64,000 bases of DNA from Hydractinia symbiolongicarpus (Eukaryota; Cnidaria; Hydrozoa; Anthoathecata; Hydractiniidae), in assembly GCF_029227915.1 (NCBI RefSeq), contig NC_079875.1:22253001-22317000 (forward strand), given 5' to 3'. Shown here piece after piece: positions 38,901 through 50,300 of the stretch. How positions within the stretch are numbered: position 1 is the stretch's first letter; each line of letters begins with the position of its first letter. The notes beneath the pieces were generated by a model. It made no database searches. It had not been told where the DNA came from and saw nothing but the letters and a program-made list of their open reading frames with translations. The position numbers were made by a program, and so were the translations under genes.

Positions 38901-40932
38901 AGGAGAAACATTCGACGTTTTGCTCTTAACATCACCACCTGGTTGGGGCAGAGCAAGCAAGGGTTTTTCATCTGATGGATCATTCCTAAAATCATTTATT
39001 TTATTACAACAACAAGAAACTCATTGGTAGGGTTAGACATCAATATTAATGAGAGTCTCACCTTGTACTTACTTTATCTTGCCAAAAAACAGATGAAGCA
39101 GTCAGTGTGGCAGGTTTGCTGTTAAATTGAGAGATAACATTTTGTCTCTTCTTCTAAAATAATGACAAAACAGGAACTAGTACGTTCCCAAAAAGATATA
39201 CAATACTTATTTTTCACTTGTCAATTTGTAAAGGAGTGTATGAGATTAGTTGTTCTCCATAGATTAAAAAATCAAGTGTTTGTCTCTTGGTGTATTAAAA
39301 TTCCAAAATGTAATTTAAAAGAGATATACTTTAAAACTTAAGAATTTTTGCTAGAAACTCTTCTGATTCCAAATTACTAGTTTTTGTGTTTTGATGATGA
39401 TGCAACTTATTGAAATAACTTATTGATGAAATGAGCACATCTTTTGATGGCATTGTTCTAATTAAAAATGTGTTAATTCACTGCAAGTAAACTTATGCTC
39501 TTTTATCAAAAAACATGCAAAGTATTAAGAAACATTATACATTTCTTTTTTAAAATCAATGTATAATGTTTGCAAGGCTTTCTGTAACTATTAAAACCTA
39601 TCAAGGAAAAATAAATAACCAAAACGAAAGTAAAATAAAACCAGGACCCACCCCTTTATGTACATAAATTTAAAGGGAGTCATAAAAGGTGTATTTTAAA
39701 TTGGCAAATTATAACGAAACATCTGCCTTGCATTTACCTTTTTGAGATATCCAAATTCTACTTGGACAAATGTTACAACTTTTTATGTTTGCTTTAAATT
39801 ACACCATGTCCTTTCAGTACAACTCTTCTGTAATACCACGTATTTTAGCAATTATAAGAATAGGAAATTTCAAGCTCAACATTTCAGGATAATCCACATT
39901 GTGTGGAATCCCAAGGGTATTAAAACCTTCTGTTACTTAAAAATTTAACAGTAGGTAGTTAAACCTTTTTAACTGATATAGAGAATACTACAATAGCTTA
40001 ACCTCCACAACTTTCTCACCAATAAATATAAAAAAAGATTAAAGTCATTGTTGTAACTGCAATTTACCTGAACATCATATTCCATCTGCTCAAAAAGTGA
40101 CTTAATTCTAACATAGTCCACAGATGAATCATTTTTTAATATATTCAGAACATTTTGCTTCATTTGAGTAATATCTTGCTGTATCTGAAAGTAAAATTTT
40201 GTATGAAAATAAAAAATTAACTAATCATTTAAGACCATGGAAAAATCCACATAGGCATAAGAAAAATGGAAAAGATCTCTTAATTAGAATTTTGACAACG
40301 TCGGCAATGACTTGCCAACATGAAAATTTTTTGCACCTATTGTCAATAGCTTGAAACCCTGGTTAAAATAATGACCATTGGTGAAGGAGATTTTGGAGTT
40401 TAAAGACTCTTTTACTGTCAATAAAATAAATTAATTTGCAAAAAACAGAGATATTGAAATATTGAGGTTTTTAAGGTATTCTGTTCCAAAATTGGCCTAA
40501 TTTTGGTCCCAAGTGTCCTGTACCCATGCAGAAAATGATGTCAGTTATTTTCACCCGTTTCCAAGTTATTTAGCCTTACAATTAAAAGTGCACTGAAATG
40601 GCTTCACCAACTTTCATAATTATTGATGTCATTTGTGATTACATAATATATAAATGGCGAAAAAACAAATTAGACTTATTTTTTCAAATTTCCCCATTCT
40701 TACAGAGGAAAAAACCATCTCCTTTGGAAATTTTACTTGGCTTGGTATTATAAATTACAGACAAACTTTCCGTATAAAAGTAAAAAACAACAAATAACTT
40801 TGAAAAAATACTATTACTTACATTAGTTAGCACATCATTTAAATTTTTGTTATCCACATGTTCAGACGTCTTTTTTTTAGTTTCCACATCTTGTAAAGCA
40901 GCTGCTATATGATCCAGCTTCAGTTCAGCCAT
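20975..40932 (-). CDS. IQCH: IQ-motif-containing protein H (27 exons, 1084 aa)
   Basis: Calmodulin-binding protein known mainly from testis and sperm; biochemical role unsettled. Exons, 5' to 3': 40822-40932, 40068-40184, 39062-39153, 38892-38985, 37929-38045, 36491-36574, 34529-34724, 33488-33582, 33192-33418, 33072-33123, 32941-32997, 32808-32861, 32557-32623, 30661-30744, 29421-29587, 29292-29347, 29007-29092, 28807-28937, 27978-28071, 27671-27886, 27014-27120, 26492-26659, 26216-26413, 25813-25938, 24390-24451, 24081-24189, 20975-21262. All phases agree and total 3255 nt. Start is ATG MAELKLDH. The IQ motif IQSTWRCHRKHTAYLEYR (residues 431-448) is split over exons 12/13. Human-like blocks follow: LLKYSTKT, IPILGTEPDLVQLYSMKSG, TRWLFKMD, GYCSIDFVTFIDP, LCKAHGIGYDEK, LIHQDISSPNMQG. 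Length fits human IQCH (about 1030). Intron 26 uses a GC donor. Family identity is from memory of the human protein. Confidence 0.92.
22050..22086. repeat. Near-perfect palindrome, 18-bp arms
   Basis: Arm 22050-22067 (AAACACGATAATAGGTGT) and its exact reverse complement at 22069-22086, separated by a single base. It lies in the last intron of IQCH. Two other perfect palindromes of similar arm length occur at 23740-23783 and 60797-60836. Confidence 0.9.
23592..23910. repeat. Tandem duplication, about 160-bp unit, with embedded palindrome
   Basis: Units begin at 23592 and 23753 (both AAAACATATAAATGTTTTAT) and both end GTGTAGATCCA. The junction creates a perfect inverted repeat with 20-bp arms (23740-23759 and 23764-23783) around a 4-base loop. 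It sits in the last intron of IQCH. Confidence 0.85.
26740..26965. repeat. Minisatellite in IQCH intron
   Basis: Five to six diverged copies of a roughly 37-40 bp unit built on ATAGGTTTACTATGTTTGCG followed by a CACAAAA-like tail. It lies between exons 26492-26659 and 27014-27120. Confidence 0.8.
30852..31106 (-). CDS. Unassigned exon with one membrane helix inside IQCH intron 13
   Basis: An AG acceptor (31107-31108) and GT donor (before 30852) bound an 84-codon open frame on the IQCH strand. It reads a charged head (DEMQNDYDQISVKAKPN), a strongly hydrophobic helix (AWLFLLLAFGLFWFIFFLVT, continuing IIASLLG) and a cysteine-containing tail (TSYCTHSF). The layout resembles a type II membrane protein start. 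Its phase (2 in, 2 out) is incompatible with the flanking IQCH exons, which join each other in phase 1. It may be a nested gene's exon, an alternative IQCH exon, or chance. Confidence 0.35.
31497..31555 (+). repeat. Dispersed direct repeat, copy 1
   Basis: About 59 bp sharing ATCAAGAATACAGTCTATGA and flanks with 33797-33855 in the same orientation, at roughly 85-90% identity. Both lie in IQCH introns. Confidence 0.65.
33797..33855 (+). repeat. Dispersed direct repeat, copy 2
   Basis: Second copy of the 31497-31555 segment (AAGATCAAGAATACAGTCTA). No element ends were identified. Confidence 0.65.
36757..36865 (+). mobile_element. Helitron fragment
   Basis: TATATTATAATATCGGTAAT, then GTCTGCCTGTCTGTCATGCA, CAAGTAACGAGACGCATGCA and GGTTATATAAAGGGCACAG match in order the last unit of the Helitron array at 55792-55938. 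The 3' hairpin end is not preserved. It lies in an IQCH intron. Confidence 0.55.
40237..40660 (-). mobile_element. Decayed non-autonomous Helitron in IQCH intron 1
   Basis: Collinear with the intact copy at 45661-46200 in the same orientation: a remnant of the 3' hairpin (CATGGAAAAATCCACATAGG) at the left, then TTGGTCCCAAG, GATGTCAGTTATTTTCACCC and GGCTTCACCAA further right. The terminal CTAG and TC are lost. Confidence 0.6.
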
Positions 40933-43205
40933 TACAGACAAATTCCATGGTCATCATAATATGTAAAGAGATTGATATTTATACTATATATACTGTTTAA
41001 AAGAGAAATTTATTACTCAACCTTCCCTACCTTTAGGGCTTTTACAATTACAAACAAACAAGAACAAAACTTTAAAAATTAAAATTCTGTAAAGTCACTG
41101 ACACACACTTGGTAATATAGCTTTCTTGGATAGTACCTGAAGATGTTATCAGCAATCAATTACAGTTAAAAGTGCAATTGTAAGTTGCTATACTTGAGAT
41201 TTGGCAGGTGGGCACATTGGTGCGACTCCTTAATAAGAGGTAAAAAAAAAAGAGCTGCCCTTGACAAGCATGCACCTATTGGTTCCTTCTTCCAGCCTTT
41301 AAAATCAACAGTGTAAAAATAAAAAAAATAATGTCTGTGTTAATTGGTATGGTTCATAAGTGAAAACAACACAAAGTAGTGGTAGAAATGTATTCTTAAA
41401 TAGTTTGCAGTTATATTTGGGTTATGGGTTGAGGTGCTAGGGCTTAGTTAGAAATTAAGTACTGAAATAAATAACTGACATTGTAACAGACAAGACAATT
41501 GACAAATTACTGACATTGTAACGGACAGACAATTGGCGCTACATGCCTTAGACAACAGACTCTTGACACTACATGTCTATTATGGTGAGTGTTTATCATA
41601 ACAGTTGGCACATGGCCTTCTTTTTACTGCACCATATGGCTACTGGCTTCTTTTGACATTTTGACAACCGACTTTTGACAGTACATGACAATTAATGACA
41701 ATGACAATGGCACAGAGATGGTTGATTCTGCCTCTGGACTAAAACCTTGGTGGGGTCTATCAGCCAAATGAAACTTAGCCCCTCTACAAGGAAATCTTGA
41801 GGCTTAATCAAACATCGACCATCAGACCGCGTCGCCCTGCGCCGTTCATTCAGTCACCATTCACATCAGGTCATGTGTCAGGTTGTTCTTGTCCTCATTC
41901 CATCACACACGTTGGATTTACTTGTCGATAGAAACACGAGGTATAACGTATACCAGATTGTTATTGTCGTCATGCCATCACCAATGTTGTATTAATGTGT
42001 CTAATATAGAAGAAAACAAAACAGAACTAATTAGTACATTAACCAGGGAGGGTGGGCAAGCAAACTTCTGAACTGTCCAAGAGCAAGAGGCTTACTGTGT
42101 TTTACTCCATATTTATACCCTGCTTGTGGTATGGACCTATGGCCTTAAGTAACAAGCTTAAGGAAGCCTATTGTTTTGGTTAAAATAATATAGTGTTGAC
42201 TATTATTCATAGGTCACCAACACATTTGTAAAATTAATAATGCAGAATGACAAAACACTAGTGAACCAGGTTAGCCTTATACTAGTAGGAGTCAATGGAG
42301 ACACACCTTTCCTGCTTTAACCCCAATTAACATGTGCTAAACTTTCAGTTTAGCACATCTTATATTATGTTGAGAATTAGTAATTTAACATAAGTAAAAT
42401 TGAAATAATAAAGGTAATATGAAGCCACATTGTCTTATGATTACAACATGCTTCCTCGTCAAAAGCCACCATTATGCTTTCTTTTTCCCCTTAAACACAG
42501 TTTGACGTCATCTCCCAGAATGCGAAAAAGCTCCCTTATACATCTTGCCACCAAACAAACCTTGGGAAAAAAAGAAGAGTAAGTTATTTTAACTAAGTTT
42601 AATTTTGTGAATAATTATAAAATGTCTTCTTTATATACCTTTTTGCAATAAGAATAATATAAATAGCGCTAGAAGTATTCTTTTTCAGCCTTTCAGTTTA
42701 GAAACAACAAGCATATTAACAGGGTTTATACTCTTCCAGAACAAGATATAATATCAGATGAACACTTTTCACCAGATGTTTTGATCAACACTGGCAGGAA
42801 GCATGCAACAATTTTTTATCTCAATCCACCCTAGTCCAACCTTGCATTTGGGGACATACATGGCACGAATTTATGGTTAAGGTACACGATCTTTTTTAAG
42901 TTTCACCTAGGGATTTTCAATTATATTACACAATGTGAGAATTTACAGGCTTCTTTTTTTATCTTGCACTATAAAAACTGACTATATCAGCATTTCTGTA
43001 AGTTTTCCAACACTTTTGTAGACTTTTTTACTGAAAGTCTGCAACTTTTATGTGGGGGAAGCATACTGCTGATTTTCTGCTGGTTCTCTGGTCATTCTGT
43101 ATAGACTGCTTATTCGCTGCTGGCTCTCTCGTCGTTTTCTGTAGACTGTTAGATATCCTTCGTCAAAAAAGTCAATCTTGATCTTAGATTCCTCTGGCAC
43201 TGGCT
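40933..43205. other. Region upstream of IQCH, no gene found
   Basis: Holds the presumed IQCH promoter next to 40932, GACATTGTAACAGAC-type short repeats at about 41475-41700, and a weak 70-bp tandem similarity at 41875-42010. No exon or clear core-promoter motif could be supported. Confidence 0.4.
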
Positions 43206-43212
43206 CAGTGCT

Positions 43213-43734
43213 ACAGTACCGCTTGAATGTAACTTTACATGTAGACGATAGTTATCACCTTCGCATGAGCTTTTAGTAGCGACAGAACTTTCGTTGTTAT
43301 TGTTAACCTATTGTTAAACAAATGAGCTATTTTTGCATGTTGAAAACAATAAAGTTCATGTCTTGTTCACGAAATTTAATTAGCTCATGTGAACTGCATG
43401 TGTCCCATTGTTGTATCTAATTGCTACAGTTGTCAAGAGATCAACGAAAGAAAATAAAATTTAATAAAGATTTAAGTTTCGTTTTAAAAGTTTAAGAACA
43501 TAAAACGACGATAGAAAAGCTTCGTTAGATCGCATTTTAAAAGTTTAATGTAACATGCATGTTAGGATTCATCAAATCTTATTGTTCTGACTCGCACACA
43601 TGACAATAAAAATAGAAAGCAATTAAGTTCCTGTATAAACAAAAGATATGTGAACTTTATGTAGACATGAGATCGTTACATAAGGTCGTAAATTTGCGTA
43701 TATACATTGTAAAGTTACATTCAAGCGGTACTGT
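43213..43734. mobile_element. Tc1/mariner-like MITE, 522 bp
   Basis: Segments 43213-43239 and 43708-43734 are perfect 27-bp inverted repeats (inner part CAGTACCGCTTGAATGTAAC). Both ends sit at TA followed or preceded by CAGTACC/GGTACTG, which fits a TA target duplication and the CAGT ends common in Tc1/mariner. There is no transposase frame. Confidence 0.7.
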
Positions 43735-43746
43735 AACAAAATATCT

Positions 43747-44160
43747 CTTAATGCTAGTAAAGCAGAATTTATACTCTTTAGACATCCCTTTAAACCCATT
43801 AAATGTTAAGTGAAGCTTTTTATTGGTGGTCAAAAGGTTTTTCCTAATGAAACTATAAAATATCTTGGTGTACTGCTTGATTTTAACTTAGGATGGAAGT
43901 CCCTGATTAATTCAGTTGCAACCATACTGAAAAAGGTTAATGGAATCATTGCAAAAATAAGACATTATGTGCCGATAGATAGGCATCCTTAAATTCACAG
44001 ATACTGGGAAACTGCAAAATGTATTATTTATTTATAATTTATTTCACAACAATCTACCTGTTTCTCTGATTGGTACCTTTTCAATTGTCCTATCATGGTC
44101 TAGTTGTCAGAATGCTTTACCTGAAATAAGACTTTTAGATCTCCCCTTGCAGACTTAAAT
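43747..44160 (+). pseudogene. LINE reverse transcriptase C-terminal relic
   Basis: Frame one reads LNASKAEFILFRHPFKPIKC, an in-frame stop, then TIKYLGVLLDFNLGWKSLIN and KVNGIIAKIRHYVP. This is the thumb/C-terminal part of a non-LTR reverse transcriptase of the L2/CR1 type (K-T-E-F..F; IKYLGV.LD..L.W..HI). A second frame after 44010 reads IYNLFHNNLPVSLIG, matching the tail motif (YKFHNNLLP). The internal stop and frame break show it is dead and 5'-truncated. Confidence 0.75.
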
Positions 44161-44387
44161 CTCTAATAATGCATACATTCTTGTCTAATTATGTTTAATT
44201 TATATATACCTAAAATTATTATTGTACAATCAAGTAGTGTTGTCTGTGTAAGTTGTGTGTTTTGTATTGTCCACGGTGGCTGTCACACTTCGAGCTCTGC
44301 TAACTTTGGCAGTTTCCGAGGTTTACTAAGGGCATAATTTTTAATCAATAATGTATTTATCTCCTAGTAAACTGAAATATATGTTTA

Positions 44388-44430
44388 TCTCATTCATTCA
44401 TCCATTCATTCATTCATTCATTCATTCTAT
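44388..44430. repeat. (CATT)n microsatellite
   Basis: About nine to ten CATT units with one CCATT variant, immediately upstream of a SINE. Confidence 0.9.
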
Positions 44431-44438
44431 TTAAGATT

Positions 44439-44796
44439 GTGGCGCCGTAGATTAGTGGTTATAGCTTTTGTACTCTGTGCGGGAGACCGGGGTTCGATTC
44501 CTCTTGACGGCGATTCAACATGGGCGAGTGAATGTTACCATAGCCCCGGGTTAACCCAAGCCATGTGAGGGAAATTGGGGAGATGGCACACTGTGTGGGC
44601 TGTTGGATGTTGCCGAGAGTTGTCTAGTAGAGCGTGGGCCATACTAATTGGGTCTGCGTAGCTCAAAATGAGCATTAAATACTTTAGGACTCTCCATCTA
44701 AGCCATGGCCCCTCCTGGAAATAATAGACAGGGTATATCCCTCGATATTTGTGAGGCTAGCCATGTAAAATATGCACATCTATCTATCTATCTATG
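44439..44796 (+). mobile_element. tRNA-derived SINE, full length
   Basis: The head is tRNA-like: GCGCCGTAGATTAGTGGTTA (box A region), then a perfect box B GGTTCGATTCC at 44491-44501, as used by RNA polymerase III. A 250-bp unrelated body follows (GTAGCTCAAAATGAGC, GCCATGGCCCCTCCTGGAAA, AATAATAGACAGGGTATATC) and the tail is (ATCT)n. A second copy lies at 45223 and a fragment at 18875. Confidence 0.85.
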
Positions 44797-45222
44797 TAGC
44801 TAGCTAGCTATTAGCTGATAATAGCTCCTCTAGCAACAATGAATAGTTTACTTTAATACATCTATCATCAGTTCATAAAATGATTTGCCACTCATTTTTC
44901 TCAAAAGTTACTTGATTTCTTTTTTAAAATTTAGCGATGTTAACTAGGATCTGGAGAACTACTAGCCAGCTAACCTTTTTTTACGGGCATTGCAGTCGGG
45001 CATTACTCCGTTACCATGTTGAATACGTCGCCATGGTCATGACTTCTGTTAAAGTAGAGCATTGCGGGTCTGCGCCCGGGGGGGGGGGGGCAAGTACCAA
45101 AAATTTGGCGGTTTAAATAAAAACATAGGAGGGACACCCCGATTGTGTTCTGAGCGAGCCAATCCTCCGAGACCATCCACTAAGAATGACACAAACAAGA
45201 TAAATGTTATATTATGTATTTT

Positions 45223-45557
45223 GTGGCGCCGTAGTTTAGTGATTATAACTCTCGCACTTTGCGCGGAAGACCTTCTTGGCGGCGATTTAATATGGGCAAG
45301 TAAATGTTACCATAGCCCCGGGTAAACCCAATCCATGTGGGGAAAATTGGGAAGATGACACACTGTGTTGGCCGTTGGATGTTGCAGGGAGTTCTCTAGT
45401 AGAGCGCGGACCCTAATTGGGTCTCCGTAGCTCAAAATGAGCATCAAATACTCTAGGACTCCCCCTTCTAAGCCATGGCCCTTTTTGGAAATAATAGACA
45501 GGATATATCCCTTGATATTTATGAGGCTAGCCATGTAAGATATGCACATCTATGTAG
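45223..45557 (+). mobile_element. tRNA-derived SINE with box B deleted
   Basis: Same family as 44439-44796, about 85-90% identical, but about 14 bases covering box B are missing (GCGGAAGACC joins directly to TTCTTGGCGGC). Without box B it should not be transcribed by polymerase III. Only one tail unit remains. Confidence 0.85.
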
Positions 45558-45660
45558 TGCCTATACAACCAATTTTTTCACAAGGTGTGACGTAGTGAAA
45601 TTCTTACATAACCAAATTTAGGTGTTAATGGCTGCTCACCTATACCGGTACATAAATATA

Positions 45661-46200
45661 CTAGTCGATAAGCCCCGTGGAGAAATCCACTGAGGCACAA
45701 TAAAAATTTAGATGATGTCAGCAACCCATCCACCAAAAAAAATTAGAACTTTGTTTTCACGTTTCCTCTTTTGTGTAGAGCTTAAATTGCTGATCAAGAA
45801 AATGTATATGTTCGTGCACTTTTGACAAATGGATGCAGAGATATTAGGGTTTGAAGGTTTTTTGATGACGTCATCAACCCGTCCATTCCGAAACGGATTC
45901 GGGGACCCAGGTTTGGAAAACCTACTTAACTTGGTCCCAGGTAGTCCCTAGTTACCCACGCAGGAGATGACGTCAGTTATTTCCACCCGTTTCCAAATTA
46001 TTAAGCCTTAAATTTAAAAATGCAATGCAATGGCTTCACTAATCTTAATATACTTTCCTTTGACGTCAATATTGCTTTAACGTCAAAGTTTGCTAATTTA
46101 CAGAACAAATTTATAGGCGATGTTTTAGAGACTTTATCAAAGAAATTTTATCCATTTGCAAAAGTGACAGACAGACAGAATTAGCGTATTATTATAGAGA
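45661..46200 (-). mobile_element. Complete non-autonomous Helitron, 540 bp
   Basis: On minus it begins TCTCTATAATAATACGC at 46200 and ends CTAG at 45661-45664. It is preceded by A and followed by T, the A|T insertion rule of Helitrons. Seven bases before CTAG is a hairpin, GTGGATTTCTCCAC, as expected for the 3' terminator. There is no Rep/helicase. Near the 5' end is the same GTCTGTCTGTC stretch as in the other copies. Confidence 0.85.
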
Positions 46201-46732
46201 TCGGCGGTCGGTTGTTATTAACTGCTTGAATTTTAGCTAGAAAGGTTAATAGTCCCTTATAAGTTAATCTAACATTACGCAATTCTTCTTTAAAAAACAT
46301 TTAAGGGATTTTATTTCTAAACAACCAAAAGAAAGTAATAGCATAAAACACTTAAAAATAGTTTATTTTTAACGAATAAAATATTTTTAATAAATCCGTG
46401 TTTAATCTTTAACGGATCTTACAACCCTTTCGAACAATCCTCTCAATCAAGAAGCTGCTTCTAAACTAAAAGCCCTGCAAGTTTTCGGTTCAATGAAAAT
46501 CGCTGCGCATCTTTTTCAATAAATCAACTACTATTATTTGAATTAGTTTCGGAAGGAACATACTGTCACTGAAAAAGCGTTAAATACTAAAAATACAACC
46601 TGAAGAGGAAGCATTGGGAACTAAATCTAAATGTAAAGCTCTGGTACTGGTACAAGTAAATAAGAACACCTAAGCTTTATACATACTTTCATCATAATAA
46701 ACATTTGGAACATTAAACAGATGATCTTCCTC

Positions 46733-46843
46733 TCATAACAACGACATAAAGGGTATTGTTGGATAAACTGCTCTACGCAATTGCATACTTTTCTCGACCT
46801 CGCAAGCTCGTTCTATAGATTTGACTTCAGGTGATATTTCTCG
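46733..46843 (-). CDS. Candidate 3' coding exon downstream of HCN copy A
   Basis: A good acceptor (pyrimidine-rich TGTCTATCTATAG) precedes an open frame REISPEVKSIERACEVEKSM, ending ARAVYPTIPFMSLL-like before TGA (the exact residues after EKSM are QLRRAVYPTIPFMSLL). It enters in phase 0, as exon 8 of the HCN gene exits, so it could be an alternative last exon of that gene. It could equally belong to an unrecognised small gene. Confidence 0.35.
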   Translation of the reverse strand, partial: REISPEVKSIERACEVEKSMQLRRAVYPTIPFMSLL

Positions 46844-46938
46844 CTATAGATAGACAAAACAGTTTACATTGTATTAGTAATAATAGCTTTAAATAAACAT
46901 TTTTTTTTAACGAAAATGTTACACTGAGAACGTTTTAC

Positions 46939-47008
46939 CTTTGTCTATGCACAAGGCACGCGAAGCCATTGGGGAGCACAAGCTGGATTGTGCACGCGTA
47001 ATCTTTTC
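46939..47008 (-). CDS. Candidate small exon between HCN copy A and the 46.8-kb exon
   Basis: Bounded by a CACTAG acceptor and an AAAG|GTAAAA donor. In phase 0 it reads EKITRAQSSLCSPMASRALC then IDK and one extra base. It has no recognisable domain. If spliced after HCN exon 8 and before 46733-46843, it would give a short alternative C-terminus. Confidence 0.3.
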
Positions 47009-47341
47009 CTAGTGTCAGCAGTTTTCGCTGATGATATGTCTGTGACGTTATAGATTTCGAATCGGTGTTTACCCTAATTAAGGTCACAAGAAACGTATTG
47101 ACAAAAAACTATTGCCACTATTTTGCTTTTATAACATATTAACTTTGCCAAGTTTATTCCAATTGGAAAAGGCTATCAAAAAGTTCGGTCACTCCTTCCA
47201 TCCTCCGAGTAGTAACAATATGTTTAAAAAACGTCGGACCGATTAGGTTTTTTAAAGGATTAAATTGTAATGCATGTCTACTAAAAATATGAAATAAAAA
47301 GTGGAATAGTTTGAGTAGTGCTTAAAATAGTCAAAATACAT

Positions 47342-50300
47342 TTATACAACAACGTGGTCAACATTGCAAATATCACAATAGCAACTTCTGATGCGACCAG
47401 TTAGACAATCAGTTCTTTCTTGAAAAGACTGACTTTCCATGTTAATCAAGCTTCGATGCTCGTTGTGCGTATATTGCCTGAGGTCTTCTTTTGTGAGATG
47501 TCTTGCATCACACAGACTGTCTTTAAATTTGCGGTGAAGGGTACCTGTTGAAGTAAACTCGTTGTCAATTGCAGCATTTGAGACTTTCACAGTGGTGCTG
47601 TGTTGACCAACACCAGATCCTTGTGGTAAGGATGTTGTTGAAGATTTTCGACGATTTTCAAGATCATAAGTTGCATCAGCAGTGTTATTTGACGTTAGAA
47701 ACTAAGGTAGAACAAGTAAAAAATAATCTATTACTGTTCAATTGTTTTTACCTAAAGCATCTAGTGCAAACACCGGATTGTTATTTAAACAACGCTAGTA
47801 TAATATAGCATTACTAACCCTCTGTTTTAATTTCATTAATCTGTCCAAAGCAACATGTTCCATTATCACTCTCATTTCAGGAAATTCTTCAAGGGCTATG
47901 TACAAACTATCTTTGCTCAGTATAAATAAATCGCAAACGGTAGCGGCTTTAACACTTGCAACGCGTCGAGCATCTGTTAACATTGTAATCTCTAAAAAAA
48001 CAATTTTTTGTCAGTTCTAGAACAAATTATTAAAAGTCCAATTCCATTTTCATAATTTAAAGAAAAATTTTTTTGCACTGACCTCCAAAATAATCTCCTT
48101 CTTGTAACGTTGCAACATGAACATCTCCCACCAAGATATCAACAACTCCATTACGAATGAAGTACATTTCATCTCCTACTGTGCCTTCTTTGATGATAAA
48201 ATCTCCTGGTAGGTAAACATCAAACGATAATTTTTTGATAACCAACATAACAAAGTCATTACCACCCTCTTTGAGAAAGGGCACCGATTCAATAAGATCT
48301 CTGCAGTTATGATTGACGATGTCCTAGAAAAAGATAACTTAATACAATCCAGGTACTGTGCTTCAAATTGCTTCATTTAATTCAACAGTCTCGGAAGTAA
48401 AACACGAAATACGACAACGTACGTTTCGGATTGGTAGAGAGACTTCCGCTAAAATCTCAGTCTCATTGAACAACCTCTTTTGAGTGTACTTATGTTCGTA
48501 GTAATCTGTAATTCTTTCTCGAGTAGAAAGCGGCAAATTTCTGTATGTCATGTACTCTTCAATTTGTTTAAACTAATGAAGATTAAGAAATATAGTAAAA
48601 AAATGATAGTTTTTTCTCACTTTGCAGTTAGTTTGAAAAAGAAGTCACCTTTTCCTGGTACTGCCGTCTTGCGGAGTCACTTTGTTGTATATAAGCCATT
48701 GAATGAGCAATAAAAAGAGCGTAAAAGGTTGCGCCTGTAATCATGCTGAAGATGGTAATACAAGCTTCACTGAGAAGCTGAGGAATGAAGCGGCCGTAAC
48801 CGATACAAAGCATATGGGACAAGGACTTAAACAAAGCCCAACCGTATTGCTCGCTCCAGTGGGCATTCTAAGAGAATAACATCGAAGTATGATACAAAAA
48901 TGCGGCAACGGTAAAAATGAGTACTATAGAGTGTTATAAATGTTTACCTCTAGGCCATTCAAAGCTACCCAGGAATTCTTTGGAAATTCTTGCATTAAAG
49001 GTACCAAGAATCCCAAACAACCATTCCAATGAGCCACAAGCAGCATCATTAGAACTAACTTGATGTATCGGAAAACTGACGTTGTCACGTGATAAAACTA
49101 AATATATACAGTGTTTAAGCGCGTGACATTTTAATGTTTTGCATTGTAGAGTGAAAACTGCCGGAATATGGCTAATATTAAAATAACTTTGGAATATAGC
49201 TAATATTATACCCACTTATAAAAAAGCCTACCTCTTCGTACTTAGACACATATCGAAGAACTCTGGAAAGGCGAAGCAACTTTAACAGACTTAGAAACTT
49301 TGCCAATCTTAAAAATTTGAATGCTCTTGATGCACTTTTCACACCCAAACTGAAATCACTACTGCTTCCACTGATCAGCAACAAAATATTATCCACTGGA
49401 AATGAACTTATCACATCTAGCGCCAACCACGATTTCGCATATCTAAAAGTGTTAACATTGTTACAAAAGATAAAAAATAATTCTGAAACAATTTTCCATA
49501 CTGTCTAAGTTTGAATAAAGAATATTGATGATCATTCAAAAAAGCAAGTTTTCTGAAGGACTTGAAAAGTGTGGGAGTTATAAAGATAACTAACGTTCAA
49601 GAAAGGAATGTATTTTATGAATCAAAAATGAAGACTGAATATTTACACGGCCACATGTGAGGACAGTGGTCAGTGTAATCCGCAAAACACATGTGTCTGA
49701 AGACGTTAACGAACAGAAAGTATAAAGAAAGATATATGGCCATTATATTCTCCAGCATTTAGGAGAGATCGCTTAAAAAATAAACAAAGGAGTTATATTA
49801 TCAGTTAGCTATATAGTTATAACTAAAATGACGTTCCAGGGCTGGATGAGTGGCCTAAAACTATAAATGCCTGTTGGAAGTTTTCTGTAGAAAGATGACA
49901 TGTGCATTGAAATACAGCTTTGAAATACACACGCTGACTTAAAGCTTATCTCCCGCGAAAAAAAAAGTTGAAAGTAAGAGCTTGAAAAGTTGTCTATGAA
50001 TCTTTTAATTTTTTTGAAAAAAATCTTTATTGATTTCCGAGACATTAGGTAAGTTTAGCGTTTAGCTAATTATGCGGGATTTTTAAAATTAATTTCTCGT
50101 TTTTGAGGAACTTTAGTGGAATTTACTACTAATTTAGTAGTAGCTAACTAGCCGAGCTAAGCAAAAGTTAATGAAACATTAACATATATTAAGTGCCTAC
50201 AAATAAGAATAAAAGTAGACCATGATGTTGCCGTAAAAACACTTAATTAAAGATTAATCGAAGGGTAATGACAATGCGTCACAAGCACAACTATGGAACT

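Noticed and set aside
38892-39153. IQCH exon 3 ending at GATAAA|GTAAGT
   Set aside because: This donor gives an immediate stop after joining exon 4. The second donor (ACAAG|GTGAGA, exon end 39062) restores the frame, so it was used.
44439-44520. Functional tRNA gene
   Set aside because: Box A and box B are present, but there is no proper cloverleaf, and the segment is the head of a repeated SINE.
48934-49215. Minus-strand open frame containing [17 protein letters not shown]
   Set aside because: It is an out-of-frame reading of HCN copy A exon 48948-49097; the phase-correct reading is [13 protein letters not shown].
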